A DNA stretch of 64,000 bases from Rhizobium sp. (GTDB taxonomy: Bacteria > Pseudomonadota > Alphaproteobacteria > Rhizobiales > Rhizobiaceae). The notes beneath the pieces were generated by a model that did no database searches, was not told the DNA's origin, and worked only from the letters and a program-made list of their open reading frames with translations. Position numbers and translations under genes: made by a program. Below are positions 50,204 through 58,323 of this stretch, one piece after another. The stretch is taken from NCBI GenBank assembly GCA_028290545.1, contig JAQGJP010000018.1, positions 1-64,000 of the forward strand. The letters are read 5' to 3'. Position 1 is the first letter of the stretch. Every line of letters starts with the position of its first letter.

Positions 50204-50812
50204 ATGCGCAAGATCGAAAACGTGGAGGAATTAGGCCAGATCTACAGTGGCCTGAGCGAGGCATCCGTCATCAAGGTGACGCAGAGATTGACGGCTGAAT
50301 ATCGCCGGATGATCGAAGCCTCTCCCTTCGTGGCGCTGGCGACCGTTGGTCCGGAGGGGCTCGATTGCTCGCCGCGCGGCGATGCGGGGCAGGTGATCCA
50401 TGTCGAGGATGACACGACTTTAATGCTGCCCGACTGGCGCGGCAACAACCGGGTCGATTCGCTCTCCAACATCGTCCGCGATCCGCGCGTCGGCCTGTTG
50501 TTCCTGATCCCCGGCTCCAACACCACGATGCGGGTCAACGGCCGGGCGATCGTGGCGATCGAGGACGGCCTGCTCGAACGATTCGCCATGGACGGCAAGC
50601 ATCCGCGCTCGGTGGTGGTGATCACCATCGACGAGGTCTATTCGCAATGCGCCCGCGCGGTGATCCGCGCCGACCTCTGGAATGCGGAAAAGTTCGCGGC
50701 ACCCGGCTGCCTGCCGAGCGTGGGCGACATGCTCAAGGGCGTCAAACGCGAATTCGACGGCGAGACCTATGACCGGGAATGGGCGGGGCGGGCTGCCAAG
50801 ACCATGTGGTAG
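50204..50812 (+). CDS. Pyridoxamine 5'-phosphate oxidase-like (PPOX) flavoprotein
   Basis: 202 residues. FMN-binding split-barrel typical of the MSMEG_1061-like group: MIEASPFVALATVGPEGLDCSPRGDAG, LMLPDWRGNNRVDSLSNIVRDPRVGLLFLIPGSNTTMRVNGRA, and IDEVYSQCARAVIRADLW. The motif SPRGD with the downstream RGNNR fits this subgroup, whose members bind FMN or F420 and reduce or bind small molecules. Start supported by CGGAG 8 bases upstream. It follows the hydrolase at 46 bp and may be cotranscribed. Confidence 0.9.
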   Translation: MRKIENVEELGQIYSGLSEASVIKVTQRLTAEYRRMIEASPFVALATVGPEGLDCSPRGDAGQVIHVEDDTTLMLPDWRGNNRVDSLSNIVRDPRVGLLFLIPGSNTTMRVNGRAIVAIEDGLLERFAMDGKHPRSVVVITIDEVYSQCARAVIRADLWNAEKFAAPGCLPSVGDMLKGVKREFDGETYDREWAGRAAKTMW

Positions 50813-50945
50813 GGCGAGATCGGTCATGCCGGCCTGCGAATGGTGGTCGCGGCCCGGCTGGTTTCCGTACCTTCGCGATTGAAGTAATTCGCCTTTCCCA
50901 TCCGTCCCCCGAGTGTAGAATGCTTTGGCATTGGGGAGTGGGGCG

Positions 50946-51743
50946 ATGAAACTGAAGTCACTTGGAAAATGGCTGGTGGTGGCGGCATTTGCCTTGCCTG
51001 ATGCTGTCCGTGCGGATGACCTTACCCTCGACCAGAAGATCGACATTCTCGTCAGAGCCTATCCCGAGACGATCAACGGCGCGGTGGGCGGACACATCAT
51101 CTTCAAGTCGAAAGCCGAGGCTGTGACGATCGATGACGCAAAAGCGCGCGATCATTTCCAGAAGCTTGAGGACGGCGATATCGAGGACAGCCTGCAGCAG
51201 CTCTATCCGGCAGGGCCATGCGATGCCAGGCCCGCCCATAATTTCGATCCCGGCCGCATTCGCTCCGAGCGCTTCATGCGGGTGATGTACGGCGACTCGG
51301 CCACGCAGGCGCGCGCCAACCTCGTGCCAGTCAAATGGTTCGGCGAAACATTGCAGGTGACAAAGGTCAACGGCGTCAACAAGGCGCTCGAAGCGGTGCG
51401 GGACGAACTCGTCGCCCATACCGATCTGAGAAAATATCTCTCGCCGTCGGCCGGCGTCTTCAACTGGCGGAAGGTCGCCGGGCAATCCAACCTCTCCGTC
51501 CACAGCTTCGGCGCGGCGATCGACCTCAACACCAAATTCGCCGATTACTGGGTGTGGTCCGGCGGAAAACCGGGCAAAGTACCGGTCTACAAGAACAAGT
51601 TTCCCATGGATATCGTCGAGATCTTCGAGAAACACGGTTTCATTTGGGGCGGCCGCTGGTATCACTACGACACGATGCATTTCGAATATCGCCCCGAACT
51701 GCTGGAAATCGGCAGGCGCGCGGGCGTTGCTGCCTGCAAATGA
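50946..51743 (+). CDS. M15 family D-alanyl-D-alanine carboxypeptidase-like protein
   Basis: 265 residues from the ATG at 50946, where a signal peptide starts (KLKSLGKWLVVAAFALPDAVRAD). The C-terminal M15_4 domain has the zinc-site motif SVHSFGAAIDLN (His and Asp ligands) and YHYDTMHFEYRPEL (catalytic acid and third His ligand). It acts on peptidoglycan stem peptides in the periplasm. The middle region has Cys in GPCDARPAHNF. It stands just upstream of a deoxyribosyltransferase-like gene, 13 bp away. Confidence 0.9.
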   Translation: MKLKSLGKWLVVAAFALPDAVRADDLTLDQKIDILVRAYPETINGAVGGHIIFKSKAEAVTIDDAKARDHFQKLEDGDIEDSLQQLYPAGPCDARPAHNFDPGRIRSERFMRVMYGDSATQARANLVPVKWFGETLQVTKVNGVNKALEAVRDELVAHTDLRKYLSPSAGVFNWRKVAGQSNLSVHSFGAAIDLNTKFADYWVWSGGKPGKVPVYKNKFPMDIVEIFEKHGFIWGGRWYHYDTMHFEYRPELLEIGRRAGVAACK

Positions 51744-51756
51744 CTGGATACCAATC

Positions 51757-52383
51757 ATGTCGCTGAAACTCTATATCGCCGGCCCAGAAGTGTTTCTCGC
51801 CAATGCCCGCGAGATCATGGATCAGAAGACCGCGCTCTGCCGCAAATACGGCTTCGAGGCGATTTGCCCCGGCGATCTAGACATTCCGCCAGCCGCAACC
51901 AAGCGGGGATTTGGTCTGGCGATCAGCAAGGTCGATGAAGACATGATGGATAGCGCCGACGGGGTGATTGCCAATCTCACGCCGTTCCGGGGTATCGCCG
52001 CCGATGTCGGCACCTGTTTCGAACTCGGCTACATGTGCGCCCAGGGCAAGCTGGTGGCTGCCTACACCAATGTCGCCGCCGACCATTACCAGCGGACCGT
52101 CGATTATTACGGCGGCAGGACCGTCGACGCCGCCGATGGCCAAACGCGCGGTCCGGACGGATTGTCGATCGAGGACTTCGACATGTTCGACAATCTCATG
52201 CTGCATGGCGGGGTCGAGCGCCGGGGCGGGCACATCGCCATCCACGCCGCCGCGCCCGACGCCCTCTACACCGATCTGACGGCGTTCGAGCAATGCCTGA
52301 AGGCATTGGCGGGACGCGAGCCGGCCATGCCCAGGGACGAGGGCAAGCGGCCGGAAGAGCTGGACGCCAGCAACGACGATTAG
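51757..52383 (+). CDS. Nucleoside 2-deoxyribosyltransferase-like protein
   Basis: 208 residues from the ATG at 51757. The N-terminal LYIAGPEVFLANAREIMDQKTALCRKYGFEAICPGD and the ISKVDEDMMDSADGVIANLTPFRGIAADVGTCFELGYMCAQGKLVAAYTN motif, with an acidic active-site cluster (Asp in DSADGV, Glu in FELGYM), place it in the nucleoside 2-deoxyribosyltransferase family. It would exchange bases between deoxynucleosides or hydrolyse nucleotides. A C-terminal extension rich in acidic residues is probably disordered. It follows the M15 peptidase gene closely. Confidence 0.88.
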   Translation: MSLKLYIAGPEVFLANAREIMDQKTALCRKYGFEAICPGDLDIPPAATKRGFGLAISKVDEDMMDSADGVIANLTPFRGIAADVGTCFELGYMCAQGKLVAAYTNVAADHYQRTVDYYGGRTVDAADGQTRGPDGLSIEDFDMFDNLMLHGGVERRGGHIAIHAAAPDALYTDLTAFEQCLKALAGREPAMPRDEGKRPEELDASNDD

Positions 52384-52803
52384 GGTAAGAAGAATGATGG
52401 TCGGCCCTCACCAGATCTCGTCCCACGGTCGGAACGAGGGGGATGAGGACCGACCTTGACAGGTCCGCAGCCCGGCCAGGAGAAGATTTGTCCACCGGCA
52501 CAGTGAACCACGCCATCCATGGATTCGGCGATCACGATCCCTTGAATTTTTATCTGAACCATACTGAACCATATTGAATAAGAGTCAGCGAGTATCCGTC
52601 TCAATTGCTGGAAATTTGCAAGAAGATCGCTGCTCCATGGATTTTTATATACCGTAGTGAACCATATTGTTTGCTTCAACAGAGTATTCAGACGCAAAGG
52701 TATGCAATTTCAGATGATTTTGAGCCGTTTGCTTGCTACGACCGCCAATTGTTCTATCGTGGTGCAGTTAGCGGTCCAAATAGCTAACTTTCGGGAGGAA
52801 ATC
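52384..52803. other. 420-bp intergenic region with repeats
   Basis: The left part holds a structured inverted repeat (52399-52455). The middle, AT-richer, carries imperfect direct repeats: GAATTTTTATCTGAACCATA-type at 52544-52576 and GGATTTTTATATACCGTAGTGAACC-type at 52639-52669, both ending in TGAACCATATTG, with the 9-mer CCATGGATT before each (52517 and 52635). No gene is supported, although an in-frame opening to the next gene begins at 52657. Confidence 0.5.
52399..52455. repeat. Imperfect inverted repeat after the deoxyribosyltransferase gene
   Basis: GGTCGGCCCTCA at 52399-52410 pairs with TGAGGACCGACC at 52444-52455 (11 of 12), and CTCGT/ACGAG pairs inside, giving a long hairpin 16 bp after the stop. 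It is a probable 3' transcript structure; no T-run. Confidence 0.55.
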
Positions 52804-53277
52804 ATGACATCAAGATTCATCCACGCCGCATGGACCATTGCGGCGTTTTCCGTGCTGTCCTTGGCAGCAAGTGCGGCAGATATGAAATTGCCGGATATCA
52901 AAGCCCAGCCGAGCGCCCAAGCGGTCCTCGATGAACATCTGGCTGCCTTGAACGTCTGCGATTGGAACCGCCTCGTCGCGCAATATCCGGAGGACGCACA
53001 GATCAATCTGCCGGGTGGAGCAATCGCCAAAGGCAGGGCAGCCATCGGCGATCTGTTTGCCGGTTTATGCAAGGATCATAAGGATGGCGGACTGAACGGC
53101 ATTCACTTCGAAATCGAAAGCAGTGTCACCATCGGCGATACATTCGTGAGCCAGTGGGTCGCGACGGCACCGTTTTTGGCCGAACCCTATAAGGGCTCGG
53201 ACGCCTACATCACCAAGGATGGCCTCATGCAGGCGATGGTCTCCACCTTCGACGGCGGCGCTCTCAAGATGAAATAG
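52804..53277 (+). CDS. Exported SnoaL/NTF2-like protein
   Basis: 157 residues from the ATG at 52804, preceded by GGGAGGAAATC. Signal peptide ending near LAASAAD. The mature part has NTF2-like features: VLDEHLAALNVCDWNRLVAQYPEDAQINLPGGAIAKGRAAIGDLFAGLC, then FEIESSVTIGDTFVSQWVATAPFLAE and a terminal DGLMQAMVSTFDGG. Its pattern is like the ketosteroid-isomerase-type proteins; the ligand is unknown. Earlier in-frame codons from 52657 lack a signal sequence in the right place. Confidence 0.78.
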   Translation: MTSRFIHAAWTIAAFSVLSLAASAADMKLPDIKAQPSAQAVLDEHLAALNVCDWNRLVAQYPEDAQINLPGGAIAKGRAAIGDLFAGLCKDHKDGGLNGIHFEIESSVTIGDTFVSQWVATAPFLAEPYKGSDAYITKDGLMQAMVSTFDGGALKMK

Positions 53278-53300
53278 CGCCCAGCGAAATAACGCGTAAT

Positions 53301-53330
53301 GTCGCGGCGCGGGTTCGACCGCGCCGCGAC
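53301..53330. terminator. Strong hairpin after the NTF2-like gene
   Basis: GTCGCGGCGCGG-GTTCGA-CCGCGCCGCGAC: perfect 12-bp stem, 6-base loop, 24 bp after the stop. No T-run follows, so it is probably a 3' stabilising or factor-assisted terminator structure between two convergent genes. Confidence 0.65.
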
Positions 53331-53420
53331 ATGCCGTCCGTACCAATCGCTCCGTCGCTCGAAATCGTCACCGACAGCGACCACGCTTCATTATGCCTGC
53401 CATCCTCGCGAGGGCCAGCA

Positions 53421-54092
53421 TCAGTTCCGGATAACCACCCTGGTACCGATCGTGACGCTGGCATAGAGGTGTTCGACATCTTCGTTGGCCATCCGGAAGC
53501 AGCCCGAGGACGCAGCCTTGCCGATCGACAGCGGCTGGTTGGTGCCGTGGATGCGGTACTGCGTCGAGCCGAGATACATGGCGCGCGCGCCGAGCGGATT
53601 GTCGATGCCGCCTTCCATCTTTTCCGGCAGCATGTGGCCCTTTTTGGCTTCGCGGATACGCATTTCTTCCGGCGGCGTCCAGGTCGGCCATTCGTTCTTG
53701 GCGGTGACGACTTCGGTGCCTGTCCAGCCGAACCCTTCCTTGCCGATGGCGATGCCGTATTTTACGGCGAGGCCCTTGGAGATGACGTGATAAAGGCGGC
53801 GCTCGGAATTGTCGATGATGATCGTGCCCGGTGCGACGCTGTCATCGAAGGCGACCAGCTTGCGGGCGATCGGCGATGTGTTGATGGTCGCCTTGACCTT
53901 CTTCTGCTTGACCGGCGCCTCATCGGCCAGGATCTGCATCCAGCCCAGCTTGGTGTTCTTGGTCTGCAGCGAGACGAGCTGCACGTCGGTCGCCGCCTTC
54001 TGCTTCTTGAAGAAGAAGCCGGCGCTGGCAGGGGCCGAAAACATCATGGCGGCGGCGATGGATGCTGCGAAGAGTGCGATTGCCTTTTTCAT
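53421..54092 (-). CDS. L,D-transpeptidase (YkuD domain)
   Basis: 223 residues. Signal peptide (FAASIAAAMMFSAPASAGFF). The YkuD catalytic domain in the C-terminal half: IIIDNSERRLYHVISKGLAVKYGIAIGKEGFGWTG, then IDNPLGARAMYLGSTQYRIHGTNQP with His and the catalytic Cys in SSGCFRM. It forms 3-3 cross-links or anchors lipoproteins in peptidoglycan. About 80 residues between the signal and the domain have no recognised fold. GGGAG supports the start. A second, larger L,D-transpeptidase starts at 62666. Confidence 0.93.
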   Translation of the reverse strand: MKKAIALFAASIAAAMMFSAPASAGFFFKKQKAATDVQLVSLQTKNTKLGWMQILADEAPVKQKKVKATINTSPIARKLVAFDDSVAPGTIIIDNSERRLYHVISKGLAVKYGIAIGKEGFGWTGTEVVTAKNEWPTWTPPEEMRIREAKKGHMLPEKMEGGIDNPLGARAMYLGSTQYRIHGTNQPLSIGKAASSGCFRMANEDVEHLYASVTIGTRVVIRN

Positions 54093-54255
54093 TTTAGTCT
54101 CCCTTTGGTTGGGGAGAGGGGCCTGTTCTGCCCTGGCCGCGCCTCATCCCGTGTCTGATGAAGCGTTTCTAGACCGGCCGCGGCGACCGCGCTGTTTCTT
54201 AAGGAACATGGTAAATTTAATTAAAATTCGATGGTTCTGCCTGACCGGGAAACGC

Positions 54256-54280
54256 AAAAACGCCGGCGCGGGGCCGGCGT
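54256..54280 (-). terminator. Intrinsic terminator of the diguanylate cyclase gene
   Basis: On the minus strand: ACGCCGGC-CCCGC-GCCGGCGT-TTTT, an 8-bp perfect GC stem, 5-base loop and T-run, 23 bp downstream of the cyclase stop at 54303. Confidence 0.88.
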
Positions 54281-54302
54281 CCGTAAACCGTGATGCAAGC
54301 GG

Positions 54303-55373
54303 CTATTTCTTGTAAAGCAGCCAGCTTTTGGAGAGTTCCTTCTTCATGCCTTCCTCGAACACCATGGTGCGATTGCGGCCGGCGCTCTTGGCGCTGTAAA
54401 GCGCCACATCGGATTTCTGGTAGAGATCCTGCGGATTTTCGCCTTCGGCTGCGATGCACACGCCGAGCGAAAGCGTCACCGGACCGTAGTTGACGCCGGT
54501 CTTGGAATTCTTGAACGGAGTGCTTTCGAGCGAGCGGCGGACGCGCTCGGCGACCGCTGTCGCCTCATCGATCGAGGTGTTTTCAAGGATGATCGCGAAT
54601 TCCTCGCCGCCGGTGCGGGCGACGAACACGTCCTTGCGCATGTTGGACTTGATTACATTGGCGACCGTGGCGAGGATCTTGTCGCCGACCGGATGGCCGA
54701 ATGTGTCGTTGACCTTCTTGAAGTGGTCGATGTCGCAGATGACCAGCGCGGTCGTGTTGCGGCCGAACTGGCTGTCGAACACTGCGGCAAGCCTGTCGTC
54801 GAAGGCACGGCGGTTGTGCAGACGGGTCAGAGAATCGGTATTGGCGATCTTCTTGTATTCGTCGAGTTCCTTGCGGATGTCGTCCATCTCGCGCGATTTG
54901 GCCTCGACGCCGTCCATGGTCACCTGGCCGCCCGCCATCTTGGAACCGGTGGCGTCGCTGAGCAGCGAGATCGCACTATGAAGCAGGTCGGCGCTCGACG
55001 AGCTTTTCGAGGTGATCCGCGAATAGGTTTCCCCAAGCAGCTTGTTATAGCTTTCGAGCGAGGCATGTTCCTGGCGGAGCATTGTCACCAGGCCCTCAAG
55101 CTCCTTGACGATCTTGGTGTGGGCGCCATCGACGGCTGTGGTCTGGTGGCGACCGAAATACTGCGCTCCAACCGCATCCAGTTCCTCCTGCGTCGCGCGG
55201 GAGCCGAGAGCGGCAAGCTCCTTGGTCAATTTCGGATTGGAGCCGATATAGGCCTCATAGAACATTTCGTAATTGCGGGGGATGGGCGATACCCCCATCT
55301 GACGCATGGCATAGGTAACTTGTGCAGCAATATCCGGCACCTGCACCTTTGGCTGCGGCTGCGCCATGTTCAT
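54303..55373 (-). CDS. Soluble diguanylate cyclase (GGEEF)
   Basis: 356 residues, no membrane segment. The N-terminal ~170 residues are helical (VTYAMRQMGVSPIPRNYEMFYEAYIGSNPKLTKELAAL), a region seen in other alphaproteobacterial cyclases, with a coiled coil before the GGDEF domain (TDSLTRLHNRRAFDDRL, ICDIDHFKKVNDTFGHPVGDK). The active site is GGEEF (255-259). The inhibitory-site Arg is present but the Asp is replaced (RKDV), so feedback control is probably weak. GGGAG supports the start. The terminator at 54256 ends its transcript. Confidence 0.93.
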   Translation of the reverse strand: MNMAQPQPKVQVPDIAAQVTYAMRQMGVSPIPRNYEMFYEAYIGSNPKLTKELAALGSRATQEELDAVGAQYFGRHQTTAVDGAHTKIVKELEGLVTMLRQEHASLESYNKLLGETYSRITSKSSSSADLLHSAISLLSDATGSKMAGGQVTMDGVEAKSREMDDIRKELDEYKKIANTDSLTRLHNRRAFDDRLAAVFDSQFGRNTTALVICDIDHFKKVNDTFGHPVGDKILATVANVIKSNMRKDVFVARTGGEEFAIILENTSIDEATAVAERVRRSLESTPFKNSKTGVNYGPVTLSLGVCIAAEGENPQDLYQKSDVALYSAKSAGRNRTMVFEEGMKKELSKSWLLYKK

Positions 55374-55566
55374 TCACCAACTCCCGAAACTCACCTGTCC
55401 GTGGATTGTTGTAATCCGGAAATGTTGGGAAACGGTTAATGTTGGGTAGGACTAATGACTTAAGATCTTGGAATCCAATACCTTGGGACAAATTTTTCAA
55501 GAAAAATGTCACATATTGTTTCGGACTCATGAGTTGTTAAGCATGCCGGTCCGCATCCGGCTTTGC

Positions 55567-57174
55567 TTATTCCAGATTCAGCTCCTTGAAGAAGTCGTTG
55601 CCCTTGTCATCGATGACGATGAAGGCCGGGAAATCCTCGACTTCGATCCGCCAGATGGCCTCCATGCCGAGTTCCGGATATTCGAGTACTTCGACTTTCT
55701 TGATGCAATCCTTGGCGAGACGCGCGGCCGGGCCGCCGATCGAGCCGAGGTAAAAACCGTGATGGGTGGCACAGGCTTCGCGCACCTGGCGCGAGCGATT
55801 GCCCTTGGCGAGCATGATCATCGAGCCGCCGAACGACTGGAACTGGTCGACATAGCTGTCCATGCGACCCGCAGTGGTCGGGCCGAACGATCCGGAAGCA
55901 TAGCCTTCGGGCGTCTTGGCGGGGCCGGCATAGTATATCGGGTGGTTCTTGAAATAGTCCGGCATGCCTTCGCCCGCCTCCAGCCGTTCGCGGATTCTGG
56001 CATGCGCAAGATCGCGGGCAACGATGATCGGGCCTGAAAGCGAAAGGCGGGTCCTGATCGGGTAGCCGCCGAGTTCCGACAGGATGTCGGCCATCGGGCG
56101 GTTGAGGTCGATCCGGACGACATCGTCATTCAGGTGCTTGTCCTCGATCTCAGGCAGATATTTGGACGGGTCGGTTTCCAGCGCCTCGAGAAAAATGCCG
56201 TCCCTGGTGATCTTGCCCTTGGCCTGGCGGTCGGCCGAACAGGAGACGCCGAGACCGATCGGCAGCGAGGCGCCGTGGCGGGGCAGGCGGATCACCCGCA
56301 CGTCATGACAGAAATACTTGCCGCCGAACTGCGCGCCGACGCCGAGGCTCTGGGTGAGTTTATGGATTTCCTGTTCCATCTCCAGGTCGCGGAAGGCATG
56401 GCCGCTTTCCGAGCCCTCGGTCGGCAATTCGTCGAGATAATGGGTGGAGGCGAGCTTGACCGTCTTGAGGTTCATCTCGGCCGACGTTCCGCCGATGACG
56501 ATCGCCAGATGATAGGGAGGACAGGCCGCCGTGCCGAGCGACAGGATCTTGTCCTTGAGGAAGGCCACCATCCGGTCATGGGTCAGCAATGACGGCGTGC
56601 CCTGGTAGAGATAGGTCTTGTTGGCCGAACCGCCGCCCTTGGCGACAAACAGGAAATCGTAATCGTCGGTGCCTTCCTCATAGATATCGATCTGGGCGGG
56701 GAGGTTGTTCCTGGTGTTCCTCTCTTCGAACATCGAGATCGGCGCCAGCTGCGAATAGCGGAGGTTCTTCTTGAGATAGGCGTCCATCACGCCTTCGGCG
56801 AGGGCTGCGTAATCGCCGCCCTCGGTCCAGACCCGGCGGCCTTTCTTGCCCATGATGATGGCCGTGCCGGTGTCCTGGCACATCGGTAGTACCCCGCCTG
56901 CGGCGATATTGGCATTCTTCAGAAGGTCATACGCGACAAAGCGGTCATTGGCGGTGGCTTCCGGATCGTCAAGAATCGAAGCAAGCTGCTTGAGGTGATC
57001 GGCGCGCAGCAAATGGTTGATGTCGGCGAAGGCTGCCTCCGCCAGCAGTCGCATTCCCTCGGGCTCGACGGACAGGATTTCCTGGCCCTTGAACGAATCG
57101 ATCGAGACGTAATCGGAGGTCAGCTTGCGGTAGGACGTCCTGTCTTCTCCAAGCGGAAAGAGATCACCGGCCAT
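55567..57174 (-). CDS. Fumarate hydratase, class I
   Basis: 535 residues from the ATG at 57174, the usual length of class I fumarases; a reading from 57429 would add 85 spurious residues. 4Fe-4S enzyme interconverting fumarate and malate. Cluster Cys are recognisable in [34 protein letters not shown] and [15 protein letters not shown]. The beta-domain has [22 protein letters not shown] and [23 protein letters not shown], with the catalytic Thr/Arg region. An oxygen-stable class II fumarase (fumC) lies 3 kb away, so the cell has both. AAAGG precedes the start. Confidence 0.94.
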   Translation of the reverse strand: MAGDLFPLGEDRTSYRKLTSDYVSIDSFKGQEILSVEPEGMRLLAEAAFADINHLLRADHLKQLASILDDPEATANDRFVAYDLLKNANIAAGGVLPMCQDTGTAIIMGKKGRRVWTEGGDYAALAEGVMDAYLKKNLRYSQLAPISMFEERNTRNNLPAQIDIYEEGTDDYDFLFVAKGGGSANKTYLYQGTPSLLTHDRMVAFLKDKILSLGTAACPPYHLAIVIGGTSAEMNLKTVKLASTHYLDELPTEGSESGHAFRDLEMEQEIHKLTQSLGVGAQFGGKYFCHDVRVIRLPRHGASLPIGLGVSCSADRQAKGKITRDGIFLEALETDPSKYLPEIEDKHLNDDVVRIDLNRPMADILSELGGYPIRTRLSLSGPIIVARDLAHARIRERLEAGEGMPDYFKNHPIYYAGPAKTPEGYASGSFGPTTAGRMDSYVDQFQSFGGSMIMLAKGNRSRQVREACATHHGFYLGSIGGPAARLAKDCIKKVEVLEYPELGMEAIWRIEVEDFPAFIVIDDKGNDFFKELNLE

Positions 57175-57379
57175 GGGAAAGCCTTTCAAAAAGCGTTCTG
57201 GAAATGGCGGTGGTTTAAGGGGAACCGGAGAAAAATGCAATGATTCTAAGGCGGGATATCCGTCGCGCCCGGCAATGCGCAAATGACCATTTATGGGTGT
57301 GTCGCCACAGTCTGCTTTCGGGCGAAACGGTATTTGGGTAAGATGATATCGGGAGAAATTGAACAGGGAGATTCCAACA

Positions 57380-57607
57380 ATGCGTACAAAGCTTGTAATT
57401 GCCTGCCTTTCGGCGGTGGCGATCGCCACAATGTCATCCAGCCAGGCCTTGGCCTGGGGCTGCGTGGCCGTCGACAGCGAAGGCGCCTATGGCTACAGCT
57501 ACAACTGGCCCGATGAACAGGATGCCGAACTGCGGGCGCTGAACGAATGCGACGCGCGCTCCAACACCAATGACTGCCAGACCGATTCCTGCGATCCGAA
57601 CGGCTGA
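57380..57607 (+). CDS. DUF4189-like small exported protein
   Basis: 75 residues from the ATG at 57380, preceded by AGGGAG with 9-base spacing. Signal peptide ending in SSQALA. The mature ~50 residues have the DUF4189 pattern: [38 protein letters not shown], with four Cys probably in two disulfides. DUF4189 proteins are small secreted proteins of unknown role. Divergent from the class I fumarase gene. Confidence 0.85.
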   Translation: MRTKLVIACLSAVAIATMSSSQALAWGCVAVDSEGAYGYSYNWPDEQDAELRALNECDARSNTNDCQTDSCDPNG

Positions 57608-57632
57608 GACGCCAGATCCGTACCCAGTAAGA

Positions 57633-57650
57633 CTTGTTAGTTCTTGTTAG
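57633..57650. promoter_or_regulatory. Direct repeat upstream of parD, candidate operator
   Basis: CTTGTTAG occurs twice, at 57633-57640 and 57643-57650, a 10-bp (one helical turn) direct repeat 19 bp before the parD start. ParD antitoxins are ribbon-helix-helix repressors of their own promoters, which makes this a likely site. Confidence 0.5.
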
Positions 57651-57668
57651 GAATACTATCTTGCAGGT

Positions 57669-57944
57669 ATGAAAACTGAACCAATGAGAACGCTCACAGT
57701 GTCCCTTTCGCAGCAGCAAGTGACTCGTCTGCAACGCGTTGTGGAATCGGGAGCTTATGCTTCCAACAGCGAAGTCGTCAGGGACGCATTGCGCCTTTGG
57801 GAGCAGCGTGAGGAAAGGCGCCAATTGGAAATCGCGCGCATGAGGCAGGCTTATGACGAGGGCATGGCAAGTGGCGAGGGACGCGAAATCGATGCAAAGA
57901 CCCTGTTAGCCGAATTGAAGGCAGAAGCGCGTTCGCGTGGGTAA
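57669..57944 (+). CDS. parD: ParD-type antitoxin
   Basis: 91 residues. N-terminal ribbon-helix-helix DNA-binding domain (RTLTVSLSQQQVTRLQRVVESGAYASNSEVVRDALRLWEQREERR) and an acidic C-terminal tail for toxin binding (YDEGMASGEGREIDAKTLLAELKAEARSRG), characteristic of the CC2985/ParD family. It would neutralise ParE and repress its operon. The partner gene overlaps its 3' end but is frameshifted, so the antitoxin may now act alone. Confidence 0.9.
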   Translation: MKTEPMRTLTVSLSQQQVTRLQRVVESGAYASNSEVVRDALRLWEQREERRQLEIARMRQAYDEGMASGEGREIDAKTLLAELKAEARSRG

Positions 57945-58228
57945 ATATATCTTCAGTCAGAAGTCTGAACAGGATTTGAAAAGCAATCTGGCGCGACATA
58001 GCGCCGGACAACGAACGGGCCGCTGACGGAGTTCTGACTCGCATTCTTGATAAGATCGAGCTTGCAGCGGGACAGCCATTCATCGGTTCGCCGCGCACGG
58101 AACTGAGCGAATCCGCCCGGATACTCATCGAAGGCCGATATATCATCATCTACGAACCAATGTCTTATGGCATATTTGTCGTTTCAATCGTCTATGGCGG
58201 GCGCGACATTGAGAATTGGTTGAATTGA
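57937..58228 (+). pseudogene. parE: ParE-type toxin, frameshifted
   Basis: Starting from a GTG at 57937 overlapping the parD end, the frame reads GKYIFSQKSEQDLKS and then shifts. After one extra A near 57983 the correct sequence continues in another frame: IWRDIAPDNERAADGVLTRILDKIELAAGQPFIGSPRTELSESARILIEGRYIIIYEPM...YGGRDIENWLN, ending at 58228. Both parts match ParE toxins (about 95 residues, RelE/ParE superfamily). ParE normally poisons gyrase. The frameshift at AAAAGCAA makes it a probable pseudogene, unless it is a sequencing error. Confidence 0.8.
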
Positions 58229-58323
58229 CCCGCCGAATTTATCGTTGTTGCTGAATATTGTCGCCCAAACTTTCCGTGGCCTTTCTGTTTTAACGGCGAA
58301 AAACTGCGAGAAAATCATCCAGA

